In this document: positions 1-5,119 of the stretch, piece by piece
How the letters are laid out: every line of letters begins with the position of its first letter
How positions within the stretch are numbered: the first letter of the stretch is position 1
From: Candidatus Dojkabacteria bacterium
GTDB lineage: Bacteria; Patescibacteriota; Dojkabacteria; B142; OLB20
Length of the DNA stretch: 12,123 bases
Assembly (NCBI GenBank): GCA_020429485.1
Contig: JAGQLK010000019.1
Span: 1 to 12,123, forward strand
Reading direction: 5' to 3'
Notes under the pieces: generated by a model
Database searches by the model: none
Told to the model about the DNA's origin: nothing
Seen by the model: only the letters and a program-made list of their open reading frames with translations
Program-made: the position numbers and the translations under genes

Positions 1-27
1 CTGTATATTTTGCCCGTCTAATCTCCA

Positions 28-573
28 TCAGTAGGTGCTTTCTCCAATATAAAAACTATCCTTACTATTTAGGATATCTTCTACTACAGATTCATTCGAA
101 ATAGATGCAATCATTCCACCATCTTCAAGATATAGTTTTCCAGATTTCCCTTTTAGCTTATATTTTTCTTGCAGTGGTGAAAAGCCAAACCTTTTATAAA
201 AGTCTCCCATTATTTCTTGTGCGGCACTTAAGAATACAAAATCACATCCAACAGCTTCTAGTTCTTGCATTGCCCTGTGCATCATCTCCCCTGCGATTCC
301 TTTGCGTCTGAACTCAGGTTTGACTCTGACTCCACCTATCCCACCCATGATGAGGCTTTGGTCATTGTATTTAAGCTCTCTCTGATAGAGCTTTATTCGT
401 CCTACCATCTGCTCATCAATAATCGCAGCTACAATGGCAAAGCATTTGTCATAATATCGATCTTCAATATCAATCGGATCTAAATCCGAAAGGCAATCAT
501 CATTATCAATCTTGAAGCTAACTAATAAAGATTTAAGTTCGTCTGAATTTTCTGGATATATTTTTATTTCCAT
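28..573 (-). CDS. GNAT-family N-acetyltransferase
   Basis: This 181-residue protein looks like a GCN5-related acetyltransferase, which moves an acetyl group from acetyl-CoA to an amine; its substrate cannot be told from the sequence. The acetyl-CoA binding motif A is visible as VRVKPEFRRKGIAGEMM (about residues 82-98), where the RRKGIAG turn would hold the pyrophosphate. Motif B follows as DFYKRFGF (124-131). The length is normal for a single-domain member. The start ATG abuts the TAA of the upstream gene with no gap, so the two are surely co-transcribed and probably translationally coupled. It ends in TGA, the only TGA stop among the genes of the window. The family call is secure; substrate and role are unknown. 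Confidence 0.9.
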   Translation of the reverse strand: MEIKIYPENSDELKSLLVSFKIDNDDCLSDLDPIDIEDRYYDKCFAIVAAIIDEQMVGRIKLYQRELKYNDQSLIMGGIGGVRVKPEFRRKGIAGEMMHRAMQELEAVGCDFVFLSAAQEIMGDFYKRFGFSPLQEKYKLKGKSGKLYLEDGGMIASISNESVVEDILNSKDSFYIGESTY

Positions 574-1071
574 TTATAGATTTGGTGCAATGCCGGCTAC
601 ATAAATTAATGTAAAAGCTATAGAAAATATAATTAAAGTAAGTATTGATAGGATAATGAACTTATTATTGTAATAGCTTCTGTATCCTGTCATAGAGATA
701 TTTACAGGGTCATTACTGTCCGCAGTTATTTTGAGTTCATAGTTGCCCGGTTTAAGAGTATTTGATTTACTTTGAATAGGTAGATAGTAGAAAAATTCAC
801 CATCTTTCTGTTTGGCCATCAAAGAGTGTGCAAATACTTTTTTATCTTTAAAGTGAACAGTGATTGATAGCTTAGTGTCTTTGCTTAGTTCGTATATTTC
901 AAGAAAAAGATCTAGTCTGTTTAGTTGGTCAGTAATTGTATATTTTGTAGTCAGCTTTTTTTTGAAAGTAATTCTGATGTACTCAATAACGTTCTCTTTG
1001 AATGCTAAATAAGCAATAAGAATAAACCCAATTAATAAGCTGATTATTAGTATTTTTTCGATTATAGTCAT
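574..1071 (-). CDS. Two-helix membrane protein of unknown function
   Basis: I do not recognise this 165-residue protein. It has an N-terminal hydrophobic helix (about residues 3-23), a central soluble part (about 30-135) with alternating polar and hydrophobic strands, and a C-terminal helix (about 137-160). The stretch LKPGNYELKITAD (106-118) resembles a strand-turn-strand of a beta-sandwich, so the middle may be a small extracytoplasmic beta domain held at both ends in the membrane. It starts 47 bases after the 3' end of the tRNA-Asn gene with no clear terminator or promoter between them, and its stop touches the ATG of the acetyltransferase. It may therefore be expressed by read-through from the tRNA promoter. 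No function is proposed. Confidence 0.8.
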   Translation of the reverse strand: MTIIEKILIISLLIGFILIAYLAFKENVIEYIRITFKKKLTTKYTITDQLNRLDLFLEIYELSKDTKLSITVHFKDKKVFAHSLMAKQKDGEFFYYLPIQSKSNTLKPGNYELKITADSNDPVNISMTGYRSYYNNKFIILSILTLIIFSIAFTLIYVAGIAPNL

Positions 1072-1118
1072 GCTAACTATATATTAATAAAATTCGTCCC
1101 CTGTGTCCTAAAGTTTTT

Positions 1119-1193
1119 TGGCTGGATGGGGAGGATTCGAACCTCCAATCTCCCGGTTAACAGCCGGGTGCAATACCATTATGCTACCATCCA
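1119..1193 (-). tRNA. tRNA-Asn (anticodon GUU)
   Basis: A complete 75-nt cloverleaf can be folded by eye. The acceptor stem TGGATGG pairs with CCATCCA over seven pairs. There is a short D arm (GCA/TGC) with GG in its loop, an anticodon stem CCCGG/CCGGG with loop CTGTTAA giving anticodon GTT, a five-base variable loop, and a T arm GGAGG/CCTCC with loop TTCGAAT. The discriminator is G and the CCA tail is encoded. A U1-A72 first pair with G73 is also typical of bacterial tRNA-Asn. Only about 10 bases separate the T-run of the upstream attenuator from the tRNA 5' end, so there is no room for a private promoter: transcription must come through the attenuator. Confidence 0.97.
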
Positions 1194-1203
1194 ATATCCA
1201 TAT

Positions 1204-1231
1204 AAAAATAAAAAATCTCCCTTTCGGGAGA
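1204..1231 (-). terminator. Attenuator terminator before tRNA-Asn
   Basis: On the minus strand TCTCCC (1231-1226), a GAAA tetraloop (1225-1222) and GGGAGA (1221-1216) form a 6-bp stem, followed by six T, one A and five T. This is a textbook intrinsic terminator. It lies between a strong promoter and the tRNA-Asn gene, not after a gene, so it acts as an attenuator. Its left arm can instead pair with an upstream arm (see the attenuator entry). Confidence 0.88.
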
Positions 1232-1281
1232 AAATTTCGATCTAATATAACAAACCAAAATTACTCCCTGCTGGAGAAATT
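1216..1281 (-). promoter_or_regulatory. Asparagine-type transcription attenuator: competing RNA arms
   Basis: Three mutually exclusive pairings are visible. Arm 1 (1281-1273, AATTTCTCC) can pair with arm 2 through CTCC/GGAG plus four more A-T pairs after one T-T mismatch. Arm 2 (1268-1257, GGGAGTAATTTT) can pair with arm 3 (1237-1226, AAATTTTCTCCC) through ten pairs and two T-T mismatches. Arm 3 pairs with arm 4 (1221-1216) to make the terminator. Arm 1 lies in leader codons 13-15 and arm 2 covers codons 16-18 and the stop. A ribosome finishing the leader would mask arm 2, so the terminator forms. A ribosome held at the Asn codons would mask arm 1 and free arm 2 for the antiterminator. The pairings are seen; the switching is inferred from known amino-acid attenuators. 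Confidence 0.72.
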
Positions 1282-1317
1282 ATTTTGATTATTGTTATTC
1301 ATTAGTTTTGTTTTCAT
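1261..1317 (-). CDS. Asn-rich leader peptide upstream of tRNA-Asn
   Basis: An 18-residue ORF reads MKTKLMNNNNQNNFSSRE and ends in TAA. Codons 7-10 and 12-13 are Asn (five AAT, one AAC) with a single Gln between, just before the RNA arms of the attenuator. The predicted transcription start is the A of the ATG, so there is no 5' leader and no Shine-Dalgarno sequence; translation would begin on a leaderless RNA. The likely job is to sense charged tRNA-Asn by ribosome stalling, not to make a useful peptide. The caveat is that an A/T-rich low-complexity stretch yields Asn codons easily; the case rests on the promoter, arms, terminator and downstream tRNA-Asn all fitting together. Confidence 0.7.
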   Translation of the reverse strand: MKTKLMNNNNQNNFSSRE

Positions 1318-1323
1318 GTAAGA

Positions 1324-1352
1324 ATTAAACCAAAGTATTAGCTATGTGTCAA
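1324..1352 (-). promoter_or_regulatory. Sigma70-like promoter of the tRNA-Asn unit
   Basis: A perfect -35 TTGACA (1352-1347), a 17-bp spacer and a -10 TTTAAT (1329-1324, one mismatch from TATAAT) are present on the minus strand. The expected start is base 1317, the A of the leader ATG. It sits directly after the terminator of the upstream gene, so it begins an independent unit. Confidence 0.8.
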
Positions 1353-1355
1353 TCT

Positions 1356-1387
1356 AAAATAAAAAGTCTCGGTATTACCGAGACTTT
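1356..1387 (-). terminator. Intrinsic terminator of the four-helix membrane protein gene
   Basis: Positions 1363-1387 form a perfect 11-bp hairpin (AAAGTCTCGGT / ACCGAGACTTT) with a three-base loop. On the minus strand the stem runs into TTTTTATTTT. It lies 25 bases past the stop codon of the gene ending at 1412. The plus strand has no T-run, so it works in one direction. Confidence 0.9.
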
Positions 1388-1411
1388 AAAGTTGTTCAAA
1401 AAGCAGTTGGT

Positions 1412-1855
1412 TTAGGGCTTTATCACTCTCCATGCACCTAAGAATGCAAATAGGTAACCTAATAAAATGTTAGGAATGAAATCGCCAATATACATTACAA
1501 ATACTTCAGGTGTAGCAGTTAGTGCTTCCATGAAAGTTAATTCTAACTTTAATCCTTCTATGAATAGTAGTGTTATTTCAGAAAGGGGAATAGCTATCAT
1601 AATTACAAAAAGAATTGTAGCTATACCTGCGATGTGCATTTTGCCTGCACCAAGAACAAATCCTTTGTAGGCAGCAATACCAATAATAAATCCTAAAATA
1701 CTTACAAAAAAGCCTAGGTATCCAACTAAAATCCATGGGATAGTGCCTAGGAATCCAAATCCTATGCCTAAGATTACTCCTAGAAGCACTTTAGGAAGGG
1801 GAAGACTGTTATCGAACTCTACTGGTTCGAAGCTCAAAAGACTTGATAAATTCAT
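1412..1855 (-). CDS. Four-helix membrane protein of unknown function
   Basis: This 147-residue protein is strongly hydrophobic, with likely membrane segments near residues 21-38, 41-63, 75-98 and 120-142. The Gly-rich first hairpin (GVILGIGFGFLGTIPWILVGYLG) followed by AAYKGFVLGAGK resembles a pattern I recall from small bacterial membrane proteins without assigned function; I cannot name the family. It starts 34 bases after the stop of the metallophosphoesterase gene on the same strand, so the two may share a transcript, and a strong terminator closes the unit. A -10-like TATTAT (1871-1866) lies eight bases before the ATG without a convincing -35. No role is proposed. Confidence 0.8.
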   Translation of the reverse strand: MNLSSLLSFEPVEFDNSLPLPKVLLGVILGIGFGFLGTIPWILVGYLGFFVSILGFIIGIAAYKGFVLGAGKMHIAGIATILFVIMIAIPLSEITLLFIEGLKLELTFMEALTATPEVFVMYIGDFIPNILLGYLFAFLGAWRVIKP

Positions 1856-1889
1856 ATATATTACGATAATAGATATACCAATTATATAA

Positions 1890-2843
1890 TTAGTAGCTTA
1901 ATTTAACAACTACTATTTCTGGTCTGGCAAAGAGTCTTGCTCTAGGACCCATTTCACCTATACCTTTTGTAATATACAATTGTTTGCCTTCATATTCAAA
2001 TTGTCCGTAATCATATTCTTTTCCTAGCACTGTAGGTAGCTCAGGCACCGGTCCCCAGAAAGGGAGGCGAATTTGCCCACCATGAGTGTGTCCTGAAATT
2101 ATCAAATCAGAGAACTCTGCTTCATCATATAATACGATATCCGGATTATGCTCAAGGAAGATAACAGTATCATCGTCTGATATATCAAATTCATCCATAT
2201 TAAAGTCAAATCTACTTCCCCAAATATCTTCAAGTCCCAATAATTTTAATTTGTTGTCATGGTCTATTTCGACTATCTCATTACGGAGCACAGTTACACC
2301 GAATTCTTCTAGTTTTTGTACTACGTATTCACTTTTGGCTATTGCACCTTCGGCATTGTAATCATCTTTATTTTTTCTACCTACACCATAATCGTGGTTG
2401 CCAAGAACTGCGTAAACACCAAGCTCAGCTTCTAGATCAGCTAGGGGATAAAGAAAATCCGCCTGATCAGGGTAGCTATAAATAAAGTCTCCTGGCATGA
2501 GTACCAAATCTGGATTTTGTTCATTGATCTTCTCAACAGCTTTTGCCACAAAGTCATCTTGCTTATATGGTCCTACATGAAAGTCTGAAACAATTACAAC
2601 TTTTAGTTCTGAATTACCGTTTTCATTTAGCTGAATATTTTCATGCCTCACATCAATCCATCTGGGCTCTATGTAGCTTCCATAAATAAGTAGCGCCTGA
2701 CATAAAATTATTAGGATAATCAATGTTGAGAAGTACTGTTTTAGTTTATTGAACTTCTTAGTGAGAACCAAAAGTATCATCTCGGCAATAAACCCGAGAC
2801 CTATGAATAACAATGTAATTTTATCGAATTCCGTAAATGTCAT
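1890..2843 (-). CDS. Membrane-anchored metallophosphoesterase (YkuE/YaeI-like)
   Basis: This 317-residue protein has two N-terminal hydrophobic helices (about 8-28 and 38-54) and then a calcineurin-like phosphoesterase domain. The metal-binding motifs appear in order: DFH (D87, H89), GD (D119), GNHD (N149, H150, D151), H232 in LEHNP, and GHTHGGQ (H252, H254), the last being the usual hallmark. Such enzymes use two metal ions to hydrolyse phosphate esters. The anchored YkuE/YaeI branch has been linked to lipid or envelope substrates such as UDP-diacylglucosamine in some bacteria, but the substrate here is unknown. The length fits that branch. All catalytic motifs are intact, so it should be active. 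A four-helix membrane protein follows on the same strand. Confidence 0.92.
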   Translation of the reverse strand: MTFTEFDKITLLFIGLGFIAEMILLVLTKKFNKLKQYFSTLIILIILCQALLIYGSYIEPRWIDVRHENIQLNENGNSELKVVIVSDFHVGPYKQDDFVAKAVEKINEQNPDLVLMPGDFIYSYPDQADFLYPLADLEAELGVYAVLGNHDYGVGRKNKDDYNAEGAIAKSEYVVQKLEEFGVTVLRNEIVEIDHDNKLKLLGLEDIWGSRFDFNMDEFDISDDDTVIFLEHNPDIVLYDEAEFSDLIISGHTHGGQIRLPFWGPVPELPTVLGKEYDYGQFEYEGKQLYITKGIGEMGPRARLFARPEIVVVKLSY

Positions 2844-2945
2844 ACTTGTTTAACAGATGTAAAAAATAATCGTCACAATATTTTCAAGAAAAATAATAAT
2901 TTTACAGAGCGTATACAAAGTGTTAACTTAGAATAGATACCTATT

Positions 2946-2969
2946 CAAATATGGATACAAATATGGATA
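2946..2969 (+). repeat. Perfect 12-bp tandem duplication at a gene start
   Basis: CAAATATGGATA occurs twice head to tail (2946-2957 and 2958-2969). The unit contains ATG and is a multiple of three, so it duplicates the start codon of the following small ORF in frame. Confidence 0.9.
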
Positions 2970-3055
2970 AAGGTATGTTGAAGTGGATAGTTATAATAGT
3001 AATTATCGCTTTGATAGCCTTTGGATTACTGAGCTTTATTAGCACAGGAATCTAA
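2951..3055 (+). CDS. 34-residue single-pass membrane microprotein (candidate)
   Basis: A 34-codon ORF gives a short polar start (MDTNMDKGMLK) followed by one strong hydrophobic helix (WIVIIVIIALIAFGLLSFI, residues 12-30) and a TAA stop. It fills the gap between the divergent metallophosphoesterase gene and the convergent gene ending at 3058, leaving two bases between the stops, as expected for a real gene in a compact genome. Translation could start at Met1, Met5 or Met9, since a 12-bp duplication copies the start. TAGAAT (2929-2934) and TAGATA (2934-2939) are possible -10 boxes but no good -35 is present. Function is unknown; codon content is too short to test. Confidence 0.55.
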   Translation: MDTNMDKGMLKWIVIIVIIALIAFGLLSFISTGI

Positions 3056-3057
3056 AA

Positions 3058-3315
3058 CTACCAGACAATTCCAAACTTGAATTGAATAAGTAGCAATGTA
3101 AAGCTACTTAATATTACCAGCGCTAGTGTTACATATAAATCTCTGATTGCTCTTCGTACTAGTTTATCTTTCATTAGTTTTTTAGTGTCTTTATTGTATT
3201 GTGTGTATCTAACACCAAGAAATATGATAAACATTAGTACTACTAAAAGAGCAAATACCAATGAGGCTATTGATAGATCCTTCAAGTAAATTAAATTTTC
3301 GCTTAAATTGAACAT
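3058..3315 (-). CDS. Small two-helix membrane protein, unknown function
   Basis: This 85-residue protein has two likely membrane helices (about 13-35 and 60-78) joined by a very basic loop (RYTQYNKDTKKLMKDKLVRRAIRD), which by the positive-inside rule should face the cytoplasm. I do not recognise a family. It is divergent from the zinc-ribbon gene at 3389, with a 73-base gap holding AT-rich promoter-like sequence, and convergent with the microprotein ORF. It ends in TAG. Confidence 0.7.
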   Translation of the reverse strand: MFNLSENLIYLKDLSIASLVFALLVVLMFIIFLGVRYTQYNKDTKKLMKDKLVRRAIRDLYVTLALVILSSFTLLLIQFKFGIVW

Positions 3316-3388
3316 AGTACAAATTGCTATAGTTTAATTTAATATATTGCTAAAGTATTGTAAAATATCCAATATTTAAATATTCACA

Positions 3389-3649
3389 ATGCCGATAATC
3401 TTTGGTTGGGGTAAAAAGAAAATTGAAGAATTAGGTGAAATTAATGCCAGAAAATGTGGACGATGTGGCAATGAAAAGCCATGGAGGATAATAAAAGTAA
3501 CTATCTGGTTTACTTTATTTTTCATTCCTGTATTCCCATACAAAACCCATTATTTGCTATCATGTCCAATTTGTGGAGATGCTTTAGAAATGGAGAAGCA
3601 AGCTTACAAAGACATGGTTAGTGACTTCGAATCTAAATCACAGAAATAA
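3389..3649 (+). CDS. Zinc-ribbon protein (zinc_ribbon_15-like)
   Basis: This 86-residue protein matches the pattern I know from the zinc_ribbon_15 type: an N-terminal IIFGWGKK, a first knuckle CGRCGN (C23, C26), a hydrophobic middle WFTLFFIPVFPYKTHYLL, and a second knuckle CPICGD (C59, C62). The four cysteines would bind one zinc ion. The aromatic and hydrophobic middle may touch the membrane or form the core of the ribbon. The biochemical role of this family is not established. No Shine-Dalgarno sequence lies before the ATG. The gene is convergent with threonine synthase, 26 bases apart, and no terminator hairpin is visible between them. Confidence 0.85.
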   Translation: MPIIFGWGKKKIEELGEINARKCGRCGNEKPWRIIKVTIWFTLFFIPVFPYKTHYLLSCPICGDALEMEKQAYKDMVSDFESKSQK

Positions 3650-3675
3650 TCTCATATTCACAGTAGCCTATAAAG

Positions 3676-4956
3676 TTACTTATCTAGGAGAATATCTTTG
3701 AACGCCTTGTATTGATTTGGTATTTCTACACCTTTCATATCGAATTCTTCAAGCCTGCTCATAGCATGTGAATCATCAACTTCTATGTGAGTTGCCATTT
3801 TCATTTCGCCTGAAAACTTAACCGGTGATGCTGTAGAGATAATCACATCAGTTAGGTCTTTGTTGGCTAATTCTTGTGCACAATACCAGGCTACAGCAGT
3901 ATGAGGATCAATTAAATAATTATGTTCTGAATAAACTTGTTGTATTGCTTCGATAGTCTCATCATCATTAACTTTCATAACCTTTACCATTTTTTTGAAT
4001 GCTGAATGGTCGTGGTTGAATATTTCTAGTACTCTTTGAAAATTACTTGGTGCACCTACATCCATAGCATTTGATAGGGTTTGGATAGTTTCTTGGCTGT
4101 CATATACTCCTGTTTGGTAGTATTTAAGTACTGAATCATTTCTATTGGTAGCCGCGATAAAATTGGAAATAGGGATACCCATTTTCCAAGCAAGCAATCC
4201 TGCTGTAAAGTTTCCAAAGTTACCTGAAGGAATAATGAACTCTAAATTGTTATCTTGAAGACTAGCGTATGTGTAAGCGTAATAAATGATTTGTGGTAAC
4301 AACCTACCTATACTGATAGAGTTTGCTGAAGTCAGATTAAGTTCTTTTAGATCTGGATCTACAAACGCTTGTTTTACTATACTTTGACAATCATCGAAGA
4401 AACCATCGACAATTATTGGGTTTACATTCTCAGCCACTCTTGTTAGTTGTGCTTCTTGTAGTTTACTCACTTTTCCTTTAGGAAATAGTACATAAACATC
4501 AACATTTTCTAAATTTGCAAAACCGTGTGCTATTGCGCCACCAGTATCACCGCTCGTCGCTACGAGAAGCTTTACATGCTTCTGACTTTTAGTAAGAAAA
4601 TATTGCATAAGTTGAGCTAGATATGATGCAGCTACATCTTTGAAAGATAGAGTAGGTCCATGAAAGAGCTCGAGTACCTGGTATCCATCTACTTTTTTTA
4701 TTTCAATTGGAAACGCCTGTGCTTTATCAACTAAAACAGCAAGTTCCTCTGCAGGAATGCTATCTTGAACCCACTTTTGTAATACCTTAAAGGCAACTTG
4801 ATTTAGATTGTTGCCCTTCAAATCATTAAGCTCTTCTGTGCTAAAAGTAGGTATTTCTTCTGGGAAATATAAGCCGCCATCGGGTGCTAGTCCGTTAATC
4901 AATGCATCCTGAAAATCTACTTTGTGATTATGATCAGTTAAACTGTAAAACTTCAT
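3676..4956 (-). CDS. thrC: Threonine synthase
   Basis: This 426-residue enzyme converts O-phospho-L-homoserine to L-threonine with pyridoxal phosphate, the last step of threonine synthesis. It has the length of the E. coli-type enzyme (about 428). The N-terminal YSLTDHNHKVDFQDALINGLAPDGGLYFPE pattern is typical. The PLP lysine is K106 in HGPTLSFKDVA, and the cofactor loops TSGDTGG (134-140) and PSGNFGN (243-249) are intact. Its ATG is preceded by a modest ribosome site (AGGAAAT, about six bases upstream). The gene is monocistronic in the window and lies behind a leader peptide rich in Thr codons and an intrinsic terminator, so expression should fall when charged tRNA-Thr is plentiful. No homoserine kinase or dehydrogenase lies nearby. 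Confidence 0.97.
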   Translation of the reverse strand: MKFYSLTDHNHKVDFQDALINGLAPDGGLYFPEEIPTFSTEELNDLKGNNLNQVAFKVLQKWVQDSIPAEELAVLVDKAQAFPIEIKKVDGYQVLELFHGPTLSFKDVAASYLAQLMQYFLTKSQKHVKLLVATSGDTGGAIAHGFANLENVDVYVLFPKGKVSKLQEAQLTRVAENVNPIIVDGFFDDCQSIVKQAFVDPDLKELNLTSANSISIGRLLPQIIYYAYTYASLQDNNLEFIIPSGNFGNFTAGLLAWKMGIPISNFIAATNRNDSVLKYYQTGVYDSQETIQTLSNAMDVGAPSNFQRVLEIFNHDHSAFKKMVKVMKVNDDETIEAIQQVYSEHNYLIDPHTAVAWYCAQELANKDLTDVIISTASPVKFSGEMKMATHIEVDDSHAMSRLEEFDMKGVEIPNQYKAFKDILLDK

Positions 4957-4980
4957 TGGTATTTCCTGTAATTAATAAAT

Positions 4981-5003
4981 AAAAAAAATCCTCCTTTCGG
5001 AGG
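4981..5003 (-). terminator. Attenuator terminator before thrC
   Basis: CCTCC (5003-4999), a GAAA tetraloop and GGAGG (4994-4990) form a 5-bp GC-rich stem followed by one A and eight T on the minus strand. It stands between the leader peptide and thrC, so it ends the leader transcript early when formed. It shares the GAAA loop and CUCC/GGAG core with the tRNA-Asn attenuator. Confidence 0.88.
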
Positions 5004-5051
5004 TGATATTTATTACATCATTACTACACCTCCTTTAGGCTATGCTGTAGT
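4990..5051 (-). promoter_or_regulatory. Threonine-type transcription attenuator: competing RNA arms
   Basis: Arm 1 (ACTACA, 5051-5046, with CCT at 5039-5037) can pair with TGTAGT (5028-5023) and the AGG beside it. Arm 2 (GGAGGTG, 5033-5027) can pair perfectly over seven bases with arm 3 (CACCTCC, 5005-4999), which removes the left side of the terminator. Arm 3 otherwise pairs with arm 4 (GGAGG, 4994-4990). Arm 1 lies in the last two Thr codons of the leader, and arm 2 starts seven bases after its stop. A ribosome stalled on Thr codons covers arm 1 and frees arm 2, giving read-through. A ribosome at the stop covers much of arm 2, giving termination. The pairings are seen; the mechanism follows the known thr and trp attenuators. 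Confidence 0.78.
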
Positions 5052-5084
5052 GAAAGTTGTAATTGTATATTTTATTTGTTTCAT
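5040..5084 (-). CDS. Thr-rich leader peptide of thrC
   Basis: A 14-residue ORF reads MKQIKYTITTFTTA and stops at TAG. Five of the last eight residues are Thr (ACA or ACT) and two Ile codons lie among the first eight, much like the known enterobacterial thr operon leader, though far from it in evolution. An in-frame ATG at 5093 would add three residues, but it overlaps the -10 box; the predicted transcription start is at 5085 or 5084, so Met at 5084 is the start, at the extreme 5' end of the RNA with no Shine-Dalgarno. Its role is to report charged tRNA-Thr to the attenuator that follows. That it precedes threonine synthase makes chance unlikely. Confidence 0.82.
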   Translation of the reverse strand: MKQIKYTITTFTTA

Positions 5085-5091
5085 TTGGCTC

Positions 5092-5119
5092 ATTCTAACA
5101 TACTTTTATTACCAGTCAA
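5092..5119 (-). promoter_or_regulatory. Promoter of the thr leader and thrC
   Basis: The -35 TTGACT (5119-5114) lies in the last codons of the uracil-DNA glycosylase gene (ATT GAC TGG TAA). A 16-bp spacer leads to the -10 TAGAAT (5097-5092), preceded by TGT, an extended -10 element. The expected start at 5085 is one base from the leader ATG. Confidence 0.75.

Noticed and set aside
28..30. TGA stop of the acetyltransferase as a sign of UGA recoding (as in Gracilibacteria)
   Set aside because: The protein has a normal length at this stop, and the other genes are full length with TAA or TAG and no internal TGA, so the standard code fits.
1216..1317. The tRNA-Asn and thrC leaders as T-box riboswitches
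   Set aside because: No T-box sequence (AGGGTGG-like antiterminator bulge) or specifier stem is visible; the codon-rich ORFs with alternative arms fit ribosome-mediated attenuation better.
1363..1387. The 11-bp hairpin as a bidirectional terminator or protein site
   Set aside because: A T-run follows it only on the minus strand, just after the stop of a minus-strand gene.
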